Assembly: GCA_963704515.1 (NCBI GenBank)
Contig: OY969913.1
Coordinates: forward strand, 62,001-126,000
Origin: VRUE01 sp963704515
Lineage (GTDB): Bacteria; Actinomycetota; Thermoleophilia; Solirubrobacterales; 70-9
DNA: 64,000 nucleotides
Reading direction: 5' to 3'
Positions 27,965-37,303 of this stretch are shown here, one piece after another. Below the pieces are notes generated by a model. It worked only from the letters and a program-made list of their open reading frames with translations, had not been told where the DNA came from and searched no databases. Position numbers and translations under genes: made by a program. The first letter of the stretch is position 1, and each line of letters begins with the position of its first letter.

Positions 27965-28012
27965 CGGCAGCGGCAGTCTATTGAGGCCGCCGGAGGCGCG
28001 GCGGCGGGAGCG

Positions 28013-29311
28013 CTATTCGCCGGTGGCGCCTGGCACGACGCCCGGCGGCAGTTCGCCTTCGGGCGCGGCCGCGGCTTCTTCTTTCAGCCCAGCCGGGCGC
28101 GGCCGCTGAGCCAGTTTCTGGCCTTCGCGGTTGAGCGGGCTGACCGTCCCGGGCATCGCCGGTTTGACCTGCGGGACCGGCGCCGGGCAGGCCGTGGCCG
28201 GCGTTTTCGGGTTCGCTTCGTAGCAAGCCGGATTCGATTCCGGCGGGCGCCCGTCGCTCTTGAAGTTGGCGCAGCGTTCGTTCATGAAGTCGGACCCGCA
28301 GAAGGTGCGCGAGGTCCAGCGGGCGCTCCAGTTGCGCACGAAGCGCTGGAAGTATTCCTGTTTCGTCTGTTCGGCCAGCTGCGTGCTGATCTGCGATTTT
28401 GCTTCGTCGAGCGACTGGACTTTCTCCGGGGTGATCTTCATCACCTCGAAGGCGGTGTAGGTCTTGCCTTCCGCCAGCGGGCCTTCGAGTTCGCCCTGCC
28501 CGGCGGCGAAGACGGTCGCGCCGAGCGGTTCGCCCAGCGCTTCTTCGCTGACGCCGGACTGCAGGCCGCCGTTCGATTTCGTCGTGTCGGTCGAGTACTG
28601 CTTGGCGACCTTTTCCCAGCTCTTGACCGAGTCGTCTTTTTCCAGCGCCGCCTTCGCTTCTTCGACCTTGCCCTTGTCTTTGTTCTTGATCACGCGGATG
28701 TCGCGCGATTCGGGCGTCGTGAGCTGGGTCGACTTCGCCGCTTCGTAATACGTTTCGATTTCGCCCTTGCTCGGCTGCGGCGCTTCTTCGGTGACCTGTT
28801 CCTGGATCTGCGTGGTCAGCATCTGGACCTTGACGCGTTCCAGCACGTCCGCCCGCGTGAAGTGCGCTTCTTTGAGGAATTCCTGGTACTGCTTCTCCGT
28901 TTTGAAGGCCTGCTTTTTGAGTTTGGTCAGTTCCGCGAGAACTTCCTTGGGCGTGACCGCGATGCCCATTGCTTCGGCCTGGCCCTGGATCCAGATCGAG
29001 TTGAGGAGTTCTTCGAGCGTTTTTTTCTTCAGTTCTTCGTATTTTTCTTCGCCCGGTTTGGGAAGCGTTTTTTCCTGGTTCTGGGCGGCCGTCTGAAGGA
29101 GGGCGTGCTTGAACTTGGCTTCGGACACCGGGCTGAGGCCGCTGGGGGCGTCTTCGATCACGGCGACGTCGCCGCTTGAGACGCTCGGGTTGCCGATCCC
29201 CTCGGCGACCGCGAAGATCACGAAGAGCAGGATGAAGAGAGCCGCGAACGCGAGCAGCGCAAGCCGCTGTCGCCCCTCCGGTCTCCTCCCTGGCCGCTGA
29301 TTCCGTGCCAC
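28013..29311 (-). CDS. SurA/PrsA-like peptidyl-prolyl isomerase, exported
   Basis: About 432 residues. An N-terminal membrane anchor or signal (LALLAFAALFILLFVIFAV) is followed by a SurA-N-like helical domain (YEELKKKTLEELLNSIWIQG), a parvulin-type domain (RDIRVIKNKDKGKVEEAKAAL ... YSTDTTKSNGGLQSGV) and a Pro-rich tail with cysteines. It likely folds exported proteins. GTG 29311 follows a TATGCT box by 9 nt; TTG 29332 is the alternative. Glu codons in the exported part are mostly GAA. Confidence 0.8.
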   Translation of the reverse strand: MARNQRPGRRPEGRQRLALLAFAALFILLFVIFAVAEGIGNPSVSSGDVAVIEDAPSGLSPVSEAKFKHALLQTAAQNQEKTLPKPGEEKYEELKKKTLEELLNSIWIQGQAEAMGIAVTPKEVLAELTKLKKQAFKTEKQYQEFLKEAHFTRADVLERVKVQMLTTQIQEQVTEEAPQPSKGEIETYYEAAKSTQLTTPESRDIRVIKNKDKGKVEEAKAALEKDDSVKSWEKVAKQYSTDTTKSNGGLQSGVSEEALGEPLGATVFAAGQGELEGPLAEGKTYTAFEVMKITPEKVQSLDEAKSQISTQLAEQTKQEYFQRFVRNWSARWTSRTFCGSDFMNERCANFKSDGRPPESNPACYEANPKTPATACPAPVPQVKPAMPGTVSPLNREGQKLAQRPRPAGLKEEAAAAPEGELPPGVVPGATGE

Positions 29312-29360
29312 CGACCGGGCAGCATAAATCAAATGCTCCGCGGGCGGGTCACGGGGTGCT

Positions 29361-32300
29361 TCAGCCGGCCGCGCTCGGCTCGGCGGCGAGCCCCTGGGCG
29401 TGCCTCGCCTCGCGGATCGCCTCGGCCATCGCCAGCACCGCCGCGAGCCGCGCCTCGGGCTCGTCGGGCGCCCGCACGGCGGCGGTCTTCTCCCGCCACT
29501 CGTACACCGCGCCCTCGAGCTTCTCGGCGAGGACGCCGGCCGCCTCGGAGTCGAGCTCGACCCCGGTGACGCTCAGCCGGCCGCCGCGGAACTCGACGCT
29601 GCGGGCGCCGGCCAGGCCGAGCTCGATCCGCGCCCGCTGCAGCGCCAGCAGGTTCTCGACCTCCGGCGGCGGCGGGCCGAAGCGGTCGCCGAGCTCGTCG
29701 CGGATCGCGCGCAGCTCGCCCGGCTCGCGGGCGGCGGCGATCCGCCGGTGGACGTCGATCTTCGCCGCCTCGAAGGGGATGAAGGCGGCGGGCAGGTAGG
29801 CGTCCACCGGGACGTCGAGGCGGACCGGCTCCGGCGCCTCCTCCCCGCCCTCGGCCTCGCGCGCCGCCCCGACCGCCTCGTCGATCATCTGGCAGTAGAG
29901 CTCGAAGCCGACCGCGGCGACGTGGCCCGACTGCTCCTCGCCGAGCAGGTCGCCGGCGCCGCGGATGTCGAGGTCGCGCATCGCGATCTTGAAGCCGGAG
30001 CCGAGCTCGGTGTGGTCGGCGAGGGTCCCCAGGCGCGCCGCCGCGTCCTCGCTCAGCGCCTCGGCCGAGGGGTAGAGCATGTAGGCGAAGGCGCGCTCGC
30101 GCGAGCGCCCGACCCGGCCGCGGATCTGGTAGGCCTGGGAGAGCCCGAGCTGGTCGGCGCGCTCGACGATCAGGGTGTTGGCGCTGGGAATGTCGAGGCC
30201 GGACTCGATGATCGTCGTCGTCACCAGGCAGTCGGCGTCGCCGCGCAGGAAGCCGAGCATCGTCTCCTCGAGCTGCCTCTCGTCCATCTGCCCGTGCGCT
30301 TCGGCGAAGCGCGCGCCCGGCACCAGGCCGCGCAGCCGCTCCACCGTCTCCGGCAGCGAGTCGATCCGGTTGTGCAGGAAGAAGGCCTGACCGTCGCGCT
30401 CGAGCTCGCGGTGGATCGCCTTGGCGACCAGGTCCTCGTCGTAGGGGCCGACGTAGGTGCGCACCGGGCGGCGGCCCTCGGGCGGCGTCTCGATCGTCGA
30501 GATGTCGCGCAGCCCGGCGAGGCTCATCTGCAGGGTGCGTGGGATCGGCGTCGCCGAGAGCGCCAGCACGTCGACCTTCAGCTTAAGCTGGCGCAGCAGT
30601 TCCTTCTGCTTGACGCCGAAGCGCTGCTCCTCGTCGACGATCGCCAAGCCGAGGTCCTTGGCGCGCACGTCGCGGGAGAGCAGCCGGTGGGTGCCGATCA
30701 GGATGTCGACCTTGCCGGCCTCGAACTCGGCCAGCACAGCTTTCACCTCGGCCGGCTTGCGCAGCCGCGAGACGCCCTCGACCACGAAGGGCAGGTCGGC
30801 GAGCCGCTCGCGGAAGGTGCCGAAGTGCTGCTGGGCGAGGATCGTCGTCGGCACCAGGATCATCACCTGCTTGCCGTCGGCGGCCGACTTGACCGCGGCG
30901 CGCAGGGCGACCTCGGTCTTGCCGAAGCCGACGTCGCCACAGACCAGGCGGTCCATCGGCTGCTCGGCCTCCATGTCGCCCTTGACCGCCTCGATCGCTT
31001 CCACCTGGTCGGCCGTCTCGCGGTAGGGGAAGGCGGCCTCCATCGTCATCTGCCACTCGCCGTCGGCGGCGAAGGCGTGGCCCTTGCGGGTCCGTCGCTC
31101 CGCATACAGGTTGAGCAGCTCGCCGGCTAGGGCGCCGGCGGCCTTGCGCGCCCGCGCCTTCATGTTCTGCCAGCGCTTGCCGCCCAGCGCCGAGAGCGCC
31201 GGTTCGCCGCCGGCGCCGACGTAGCGGCTCAGCTTGGCGAGCTGATCGACCGGGACGTAGACGCGGTCCTCGCCCTTGTATTCGAGGTAGAGGTAGTCGC
31301 GGGTGACGCCACCGACCTCGCGCGTCTCGAAACCGGCGAAGCGGGCGACGCCGTGGTCCTCGTGGACGACGTAGTCGCCAACCCGCAGGTCGCTGAAGGC
31401 GAGCCGGCCGCGGGCGGCGCCGGGCGCCGCGGCGGCCTCGGCCCGCCGGCGCCGGTGGACCAGGCGGCGGAAGGGGTAGACGGCTAGCCGCAGCTCGGGG
31501 CTGACGAAGCCCTCGCGCAGGCGCGCCTCGGCGAAGGTCAGCGCCGGGTCGGGCGAGAGGCGGCCGCCTTCGAGCAGGGACGCGTCGAGGCGGTCCAGCC
31601 CGTAGCGGGCGCGCTCGGCCTCGCCGCGGTCGTCGAAGGCGACGACGGTGCGATAGCCGGAGCGGACCTGCTTCTCGAGCTCCGCCTCGGCCTCTTTGAC
31701 GCTGCGCGCCGGCGACTCGGCGCGGGCGGCGCGGAAGGCGTCCTCGTCATCCGCCCCGGCCGCGATGAAGGAGAGCGCGGCGCGCTCGGCGAGCGGCGCG
31801 GCGACGTCGACGTAGAGGTGACGGGCGTCATCGGCGTGCATCGCGGTGGTCGCGTCGTCCCAGTGGTCGCGCAGGGCGGGCTCGATCTCCTCGGCGGCGG
31901 CGAGGATCACCGCGGCGCTCTCGGGGACCAGGTCGAGCGGTGGGCCGAAGCGCTCGAGCGGCAGCACCTCGGCGAGGCTCGGCGGCGCCTCGCCGCTCTC
32001 CTCGGCCTCCATCGCCGCCAGCTCGGCGAGCTCGCGGTGCTCGGCGTCGAGCTCGGCGGCGGGCGCCAGCTCGACCCGCTCGGCCTCCCCGAGCGAGCGC
32101 TGGGTGAAGGTCGAGAACCAGCGCATCGACTCGATCTCGTCGCCGAAGAGCTCGACCCGCATGGCGCGCTCGACGGTCGCGCCGTAGACGTCGAGGATGC
32201 CGCCGCGCACGGCGAACTGGCCGCGCACCTCGACCTGCTCGACGCGCTCGTAGCCGGCGCCGGCGAGGCGGCGCACGACATCGTCGAGGTCGACCTCCTC

Positions 32301-32756
32301 GCCGCGATCGAGGACCAGGCCCTGCGGCCGCAGGGCCGCGTCCGGGACCGCCTCGGCGAGCGCGGTGGCGCTGGCGACCACGACCGCGTCCTGCTCGGCG
32401 CCCAACGCGTCGAGCGCGTCGATCCGCAGGCCGGTCAGGTGCGGCGGCGGGGTCACGTGCGAGGCGAAGCCGGTGCCGCGCGAGGGATAGAGGCGGACGC
32501 GGCGCGGCGCCAGGTAGGCGCGCAGGTCGGCCGCCAGGTCGCGGGCCGAGCGGTCGTCGGCGGCGACCAAGAGGGCGGGACGCTCGGCGAGCCCGCGCTC
32601 GTCCTCGAGCAGCGTCGCCGCAAGCAACGGCCGCAGCATCGCCGAGGCAGCCGCCTCGACCGCCTCGCCGCCGTCAGCCGCCTCGCGCACGCGGCCGCTG
32701 AGCGCGTGCAGGCGCTCGTTCTCGGCGGCGATCTCAATCAGGGGACGCAGGCTCAT
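29361..32756 (-). CDS. mfd: Transcription-repair coupling factor Mfd
   Basis: A 1131-residue SF2 translocase. The N-terminal UvrB-like part is followed by a CarD-like RNA-polymerase-interacting domain (LRVGDYVVHEDHGVARFAGF), then the helicase core (GDVGFGKTEVALRAA; IVDEEQRFGVKQKE; LSATPIPRTLQMSLAGLRDI) and the C-terminal TRCF domain. It removes stalled RNA polymerase and recruits UvrA. ATG 32756 starts the family domain; the frame extends 20 codons further upstream. Confidence 0.96.
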   Translation of the reverse strand: MSLRPLIEIAAENERLHALSGRVREAADGGEAVEAAASAMLRPLLAATLLEDERGLAERPALLVAADDRSARDLAADLRAYLAPRRVRLYPSRGTGFASHVTPPPHLTGLRIDALDALGAEQDAVVVASATALAEAVPDAALRPQGLVLDRGEEVDLDDVVRRLAGAGYERVEQVEVRGQFAVRGGILDVYGATVERAMRVELFGDEIESMRWFSTFTQRSLGEAERVELAPAAELDAEHRELAELAAMEAEESGEAPPSLAEVLPLERFGPPLDLVPESAAVILAAAEEIEPALRDHWDDATTAMHADDARHLYVDVAAPLAERAALSFIAAGADDEDAFRAARAESPARSVKEAEAELEKQVRSGYRTVVAFDDRGEAERARYGLDRLDASLLEGGRLSPDPALTFAEARLREGFVSPELRLAVYPFRRLVHRRRRAEAAAAPGAARGRLAFSDLRVGDYVVHEDHGVARFAGFETREVGGVTRDYLYLEYKGEDRVYVPVDQLAKLSRYVGAGGEPALSALGGKRWQNMKARARKAAGALAGELLNLYAERRTRKGHAFAADGEWQMTMEAAFPYRETADQVEAIEAVKGDMEAEQPMDRLVCGDVGFGKTEVALRAAVKSAADGKQVMILVPTTILAQQHFGTFRERLADLPFVVEGVSRLRKPAEVKAVLAEFEAGKVDILIGTHRLLSRDVRAKDLGLAIVDEEQRFGVKQKELLRQLKLKVDVLALSATPIPRTLQMSLAGLRDISTIETPPEGRRPVRTYVGPYDEDLVAKAIHRELERDGQAFFLHNRIDSLPETVERLRGLVPGARFAEAHGQMDERQLEETMLGFLRGDADCLVTTTIIESGLDIPSANTLIVERADQLGLSQAYQIRGRVGRSRERAFAYMLYPSAEALSEDAAARLGTLADHTELGSGFKIAMRDLDIRGAGDLLGEEQSGHVAAVGFELYCQMIDEAVGAAREAEGGEEAPEPVRLDVPVDAYLPAAFIPFEAAKIDVHRRIAAAREPGELRAIRDELGDRFGPPPPEVENLLALQRARIELGLAGARSVEFRGGRLSVTGVELDSEAAGVLAEKLEGAVYEWREKTAAVRAPDEPEARLAAVLAMAEAIREARHAQGLAAEPSAAG

Positions 32757-32782
32757 CGGGAAGCTCAGGCTACGCTGCCGGA

Positions 32783-33304
32783 ATGCTGCGACGACTTTTC
32801 GCGATCGGCTCGGCAATCGGCCTGCTGGCCCACAATGCCTTCGAGACCCGGGCCGGAGTCGGGCTCGTCTTCGAGCCGTTCATCGGCCGCCGCGGTGCCT
32901 ACGCGATGTGGGCCGCCTACTTCCCGACGATGCTGATCGCCGCGGTCCGGGAGGGCGAGAACGCCCGGCGCCTCTCCGCCTTCAGCGCCGGGATCGGCGT
33001 CGCCGGTGTCGCCGTCCACTTCAAGGCCTGGCCCTGGTCGCTGCACGGCGGCCTGCCGATGCTCGACGAAGCCGAGGGCCTCAGCGAGGCCCAGCTGCCG
33101 GCCTACAACGCCGTGCTCTGGTTCTGGCTGCTCTGCAGCGCCCTCAGCCTTCCGACAGCCAACCGTCCCGGCGCCCGCCGCTTCGCGCTCTTTGGCCTGC
33201 TCAACTTCCCCGTTCTTCTGGCCTCCGCCAAACACCACTTCGAGTGGGCCCGCGAGCAGGCCGAGCAAAACCCAGCCCACTGGTCCCCAGCCCTCCGCGA
33301 ATAG
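32783..33304 (+). CDS. Hypothetical membrane protein (173 aa)
   Basis: A 173-residue polytopic protein with about four hydrophobic segments and a buried charged pair (AVREGENARRLSAF). No family recognised with confidence. It is divergent from mfd (27 bp apart) and probably co-transcribed with the deacetylase gene that follows 4 bp after its stop. Confidence 0.6.
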   Translation: MLRRLFAIGSAIGLLAHNAFETRAGVGLVFEPFIGRRGAYAMWAAYFPTMLIAAVREGENARRLSAFSAGIGVAGVAVHFKAWPWSLHGGLPMLDEAEGLSEAQLPAYNAVLWFWLLCSALSLPTANRPGARRFALFGLLNFPVLLASAKHHFEWAREQAEQNPAHWSPALRE

Positions 33305-33308
33305 GGCG

Positions 33309-34208
33309 ATGGGCCGAAATGTCAAGGATGGCTTGACGTATCGGCCCGTCGGCCCCGGCCTCGGCCCCGGCCGTGGCCGTGGCCGTGGCCTGGTTTCGCT
33401 GACCTTTGACAACCTTGGGGAGGCGGCGGAGTTGGAGATGGGGGCTTTGGGGCCTGACGCGGCGTTGGGGTCGCACCCGACCGCCAGGGAAGCGGTGCCG
33501 CGATTGCTGGAGCGGCTCGAGGCGCACGGGATTGCGGCGACCTTCTTCGTCGAGGGGCTCAACGCCGAGCTCTATCCGGACCTCCTGCGTGGGATGGTCG
33601 AGCGCGGCCACGAGATCGCCTACCACGCCTGGCGCCACGAGCAATGGGGCGAGCTGAGCGTGGCGGGCCAGGCCGAGAACCTGGCGCGCGGGATCGACGC
33701 CTTCGAGCGGATCGGGATCGAGATCGCCGGGCTGCGCCCGCCGGGTGGCCAACTCGGTCCCGGCGGCGCCGCGGTGCCCCGCGAGGCGGGCCTGCGCTAC
33801 TGCTCGCCCGCGGGTAACGGCGCGGGGGTTGAGGACGGCGTCGTCCTGCTGCCCTTCGCCTGGCGCCACCTCGATGCGGCCTGCGTGCTGCCGCCGCTCG
33901 CAGGCGCCCGCGAAGAGATGGGCGGCTCGGGGGAGCCCGTCGACCCCGCCGCCTTCGTCGCCTGGCTTGCGAGCGAGACCGGGCGCCTGGCCGGCTCCGG
34001 CGGGTACCTGGCGATCGTCCTGCACCCCTTCATGCTCGGCTGGCTAGGCGACGAGAACCTCGAGTCGCTGCTCAACGGCCTCGCTGTCTCCGCCGGCCAG
34101 GGGGACGTGCGCCTCTGTCGCTGCGTGGACGCAGCCGAGTCGGTCGCCGGCGAGCCCGCGGGCTCACGCGGCGAGCTCGTGCTCGACCCGCGTGGCTGGA
34201 GCGGCTGA
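33309..34208 (+). CDS. Polysaccharide deacetylase family protein
   Basis: A 299-residue NodB-homology protein. LVSLTFDNLGEAAEL carries the catalytic Asp (canonical TFDD reads TFDN here), then ATFFVEGLNAEL, GHEIAYHAWRHEQW (metal histidines), and a LHPFMLGW motif at the C-terminus. It would act on a carbohydrate such as peptidoglycan or chitin-like substrates; no signal peptide is seen. A GGCCnn hexamer run at ~33351-33390 encodes a PGLGPGRGRGRG insertion near the N-terminus. ATG 33309 is 4 bp after the previous stop. Confidence 0.85.
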   Translation: MGRNVKDGLTYRPVGPGLGPGRGRGRGLVSLTFDNLGEAAELEMGALGPDAALGSHPTAREAVPRLLERLEAHGIAATFFVEGLNAELYPDLLRGMVERGHEIAYHAWRHEQWGELSVAGQAENLARGIDAFERIGIEIAGLRPPGGQLGPGGAAVPREAGLRYCSPAGNGAGVEDGVVLLPFAWRHLDAACVLPPLAGAREEMGGSGEPVDPAAFVAWLASETGRLAGSGGYLAIVLHPFMLGWLGDENLESLLNGLAVSAGQGDVRLCRCVDAAESVAGEPAGSRGELVLDPRGWSG

Positions 34209-34213
34209 GACCT

Positions 34214-34558
34214 TCAGCGAGCCCGGCCCGCACGCACCAGGGCAGCGCCGAGCCGAGCCCAGAGCGGGTAGAGCAGAAAGAGCGAGAGGGCGCCGAGGTG
34301 ATGCGCGGGGGGGATGCGGCGCTCGTTGACGCGCGCGAGGCCGGAGGTCAGCATGAACTCGCGGCCCGAGCGGGAGCCGAACGGGCGCCAGAGGCGGTCG
34401 AGCCCCGGCAGGTTGGCGTAAAGGCCGAGCGAAACGCCGACGAAGAGGGCCGTGACACCGGTGCGCAGACGGCGGGCGCGCTGCTCGTCCTCGCCGGCGA
34501 CGGCCTCGATCGCCGCGCCGGAGGCGACCAGCAGCGGCGGGTCGATGACAAAGCTCAT
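34214..34558 (-). CDS. Hypothetical small membrane protein
   Basis: A 114-residue protein with two hydrophobic segments (TALFVGVSLGLYANL; LGALSLFLLYPLWARL) and a conserved-looking ARVNERRIPPAHH loop between them. No family assigned. ATG 34558 faces the GMC oxidoreductase gene across a 46-bp divergent promoter region. Confidence 0.5.
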   Translation of the reverse strand: MSFVIDPPLLVASGAAIEAVAGEDEQRARRLRTGVTALFVGVSLGLYANLPGLDRLWRPFGSRSGREFMLTSGLARVNERRIPPAHHLGALSLFLLYPLWARLGAALVRAGRAR

Positions 34559-34576
34559 TGGTTGGCCAGCCAGTTC

Positions 34577-34596
34577 ATTCGGAACGAATCTAGTAT
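34577..34596 (+). promoter_or_regulatory. Divergent promoter with ATTCG-GAA-CGAAT palindrome
   Basis: A perfect 13-bp palindrome (34577-34589) lies next to TAGTAT (34591-34596), which ends 8 nt before the oxidoreductase ATG at 34605. This suggests a leaderless start and an overlapping operator. No regulator gene is adjacent. Confidence 0.45.
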
Positions 34597-34604
34597 GGCG
34601 GCCG

Positions 34605-36440
34605 ATGTCGGCCCTGGGAGACGTTGCGAGCGCCCTGCTTCCGCCCGAGGCCGGCGGCCCCGATCCCGAGCGCGTCGCCGGCGTCGCCCGTCGCATGGTC
34701 GACCGCATGCCGGCCGCCTCCCGCGCCGGGCTCGGCGCGGCCCTGGTCGGGATCGAGGCGTTCGCGCTGGCGCGCAGCGGCCGGCGGCTCGGCTCGCTGC
34801 CGCCGCGGCGCCGCGAAGAGCTGCTCGACGAGATCGTCCGGCGCGGCGGCGGACCGGCGATCGACGCGGCCAAGGCGATCGTGCTGCTCGCGGGGGGCGC
34901 GGACGCCTACGCGGCGGAGATCGCCGCGGTCGGCGCCCGGCACGAGCCCTCCCGCCCGGACGCGGAGCTGAATCTCGTGCCCGGCTTCGAGTGGCCCCAG
35001 CGCTCGAGTTGCGACGCGATCGTCGTCGGCTCGGGGGCCGGCGGCGCCTTCGCCGCGCGGGCGCTCGCCCGCGCCGGCCTCGAGACGGTGGTCGTCGAGG
35101 AGGGCGAGCGCTGGACGGTCGAGCGCATCCGCTCTACGCACCCGCTGGACCGCTTTGCGGGCATCTACCGCGATGCGGGCGCGACGGTGGCGCTCGGCAA
35201 CCCGCCGATCGCCCTGCCCCTCGGGCGAGCCGTCGGCGGCACCACGCTGATCAACTCGGGCACCTGCTTCGCGCCGCCGCCGGCCGTGGCTCGCGCCTGG
35301 CACGAGCGGCACGGCCTCGCCCACGCCGAGCCCGAGCTGCTGGGCCGGCGCGTCGCCGACGCGGAAGCGACGATCGGCGTCGCGCCGGCCTCGATGGACG
35401 TGCTCGGCCGCAATGGCGAACTGGCGCTCGAGGGCGCCGCGGCGCTCGACTGGCGGAACGCGCCGCTGCGCCGCAACGCGCCGGGTTGCCGCGGCGCCTG
35501 CCAGTGCGCGATCGGCTGCCCCAACAACGCCAAGGGCGGCGTCCACCTGAACGCGCTGCCGCAGGCCTGCGAGGCCGGCGCGCGGATCGTCAGTGGCCTG
35601 CGGGTGACGAAGGTCCTGCACGAGAACGGCCATGCCACGGGCGTCGTGGCGCGGCGCACGGGTGGCGACGAGGTGACCCTCCTCGCGCCGCTGGTCGTCG
35701 TCGCGGCAGGCGCGATCCCGACGCCGCCGCTGCTGCGGCGCAGCGGCCTCGGCCGCCATCCCCGCCTCGGCCGCAACCTCTCGATCCACCCGGCGACCGG
35801 GATCACGGCGAGGTTCGAGGAGCGGGTCGTGCCCTGGAGCGGCGTGATGCAGAGCGTTGGGATCGAGCAACTTCACGACCAGGGCGTCCTGCTCGAGGCG
35901 ACGGCGAGCCCGCCGGGCATGGGCGCGATCTCCGCCCCCGGCTACGGCGCGCACCTGGTCGGCCGCCTCGAGCGCGCCGCCAACACCGCTCTGCTCGGCG
36001 CGATGATCGCCGACGAGCCCTCCGGGCGGGTGATCGGCAGCCGCTCGCCGATCGTCGCCTACAAGCTCGCTGAGGCAGACGAACAACGCCTGCGCATCGC
36101 GGTCGAGGCGATGGCGCGGGTGATGCTCGCCGCCGGTGCCGAGGAGGTCGAGCTCGGCGGCGGCGCGCCGGCGATCCGCCGCGACGCCGAGCTTCCCGAG
36201 GCGCTCAAGCGCCTCGACGTCCGCCACCTGCGCCTCGCCGCCTTTCACCCCTCCGGCAGCGCCGCGGCCGGCGCGGACCCGTCCCGCCACCCGGTCGACC
36301 CGGAGGGCCGCCTGCGCGGCGTCGACGGCGTCTGGGTGGCCGACGGCTCCGTCCTGCCCAGCTGCCCCGGCGTCAACCCCCAGGTCTCGATCATGGCGAT
36401 CGCCGCCGGCGTCGGCGAGTCCGCCGCCGCGTCGGCGTAA
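34605..36440 (+). CDS. GMC-type FAD oxidoreductase (alcohol oxidase-like)
   Basis: A 611-residue FAD enzyme. Following a ~130-residue N-terminal helical region is the dinucleotide motif IVVGSGAGGAFAARALA. A Cys-rich segment CRGACQCAIGCPNNAKGG follows mid-protein, as in long-chain alcohol oxidases, and the C-terminal HPSGSAAAGADPSRHPVD plus VADGSVLPSCPGVNPQ is the GMC active-site and FAD-closing signature. Likely oxidises an alcohol or sterol; acceptor unknown. ATG 34605 is preferred over upstream ATGs because of the TAGTAT box and the family start. Confidence 0.85.
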   Translation: MSALGDVASALLPPEAGGPDPERVAGVARRMVDRMPAASRAGLGAALVGIEAFALARSGRRLGSLPPRRREELLDEIVRRGGGPAIDAAKAIVLLAGGADAYAAEIAAVGARHEPSRPDAELNLVPGFEWPQRSSCDAIVVGSGAGGAFAARALARAGLETVVVEEGERWTVERIRSTHPLDRFAGIYRDAGATVALGNPPIALPLGRAVGGTTLINSGTCFAPPPAVARAWHERHGLAHAEPELLGRRVADAEATIGVAPASMDVLGRNGELALEGAAALDWRNAPLRRNAPGCRGACQCAIGCPNNAKGGVHLNALPQACEAGARIVSGLRVTKVLHENGHATGVVARRTGGDEVTLLAPLVVVAAGAIPTPPLLRRSGLGRHPRLGRNLSIHPATGITARFEERVVPWSGVMQSVGIEQLHDQGVLLEATASPPGMGAISAPGYGAHLVGRLERAANTALLGAMIADEPSGRVIGSRSPIVAYKLAEADEQRLRIAVEAMARVMLAAGAEEVELGGGAPAIRRDAELPEALKRLDVRHLRLAAFHPSGSAAAGADPSRHPVDPEGRLRGVDGVWVADGSVLPSCPGVNPQVSIMAIAAGVGESAAASA

Positions 36441-36552
36441 CGCGCTGCGGACGCACTTCATCCGTAACGCGTTACACCCGGGCCGCGACCGCGCCCACGG
36501 CGCGCGGTGTAACGCTCTACGGACGCGATACGTCCACAAGACGTTGCACCCG
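36438..36552. repeat. Imperfect 43-bp tandem-like repeats (period 72)
   Basis: 36438-36480 and 36510-36552 align without gaps at 32 of 43 positions, sharing TAACGC, CGGACGC and a CACCCG end. The first unit contains the palindrome GTAACGCGTTAC (36464-36475). The pair lies between the convergent oxidoreductase and enoyl-CoA hydratase genes and overlaps the oxidoreductase stop. Confidence 0.55.
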
Positions 36553-36561
36553 CGGCGGGGG

Positions 36562-37293
36562 TCAGGCGCGGTGCGGAAGGCCCGGGCCGATCCGCTGCCA
36601 CTCGACCTGGCCTTGGCCCTCGTGGGCCGAGCGGCCGACCACGTCGTCCCAGCCGTGCAGCATCTCCTTGAGGCGGGCGACGGCCTCGGGGGGGTGGGCA
36701 GCGACCTCGGCGGCCAGCTCCAGGGCGGCGTGCTCGGTGCCCGCGGCCGGCGCCACGCGGTTGACCAGGCCGAGGCGCAGGGCCTCGTCGGCGCCGACCG
36801 TGCGCGAGGTGAGCAGCAGGTACTTGGCCGCCGCGAGGCCGCAGAGGGTGACCAGGCGGGCCGGGCCGACCGGCACGCCGAGCGCCGCGCCCGGGAAGCG
36901 CATCCGCAGGTTGGCGCCGCCGACCCGCATGTCGCAGGCGACCGCGATCTCCGCGCCGCCACCGACCACGTCGCCGTGGCAGGCGGCGATCGTCGGCCTG
37001 GGGAAGGCGACGATCGCGTCGTAGAGGTCGGCGAAGAGCTGCATGCGCCGCACCTTGCCCTGCTCGTCGAGCTCCTCCTTGACGTCGGCGCCGGCCGAGA
37101 GCCCCATGTGGTCGGCGGAGCTGACCACCAGCACCCGCACCGCCTCGTCGTCGCGCGCCGCCGCGAGGTGCCCGAGCAGCTCGAGCAGCATCTGGGTGTC
37201 GATCGCGTTGCGGGAGGCGGGCCGCCGCAAGCGCAGGACGGCGACGCCCTGCCCGTCGACCTCATAGCTCGTCACCGCCGGCCCGTCGCTCAC
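36562..37293 (-). CDS. Enoyl-CoA hydratase/isomerase family protein
   Basis: A 243-residue crotonase-fold protein. SASRNAID-type N-terminal loop (PASRNAIDTQML), the oxyanion-hole segments LSAGADVKE and CHGDVVGGGAEIAVACD, then a RFPGAALGVPVG active-site block. The usual catalytic Glu positions read Ala/Gly (GAALGVPVGPARL), so a hydratase reaction is uncertain. It likely acts on an acyl-CoA. ATG 37293 lies 10 bp after the pth stop, in the same direction. Confidence 0.85.
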   Translation of the reverse strand: MSDGPAVTSYEVDGQGVAVLRLRRPASRNAIDTQMLLELLGHLAAARDDEAVRVLVVSSADHMGLSAGADVKEELDEQGKVRRMQLFADLYDAIVAFPRPTIAACHGDVVGGGAEIAVACDMRVGGANLRMRFPGAALGVPVGPARLVTLCGLAAAKYLLLTSRTVGADEALRLGLVNRVAPAAGTEHAALELAAEVAAHPPEAVARLKEMLHGWDDVVGRSAHEGQGQVEWQRIGPGLPHRA

Positions 37294-37303
37294 GCGCAGG
37301 AAT

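Noticed and set aside
33351..33390. GGCCnn hexamer run as a repeat locus
   Set aside because: Short in-frame tandem hexamers in a high-GC coding region; noted in the deacetylase entry instead.
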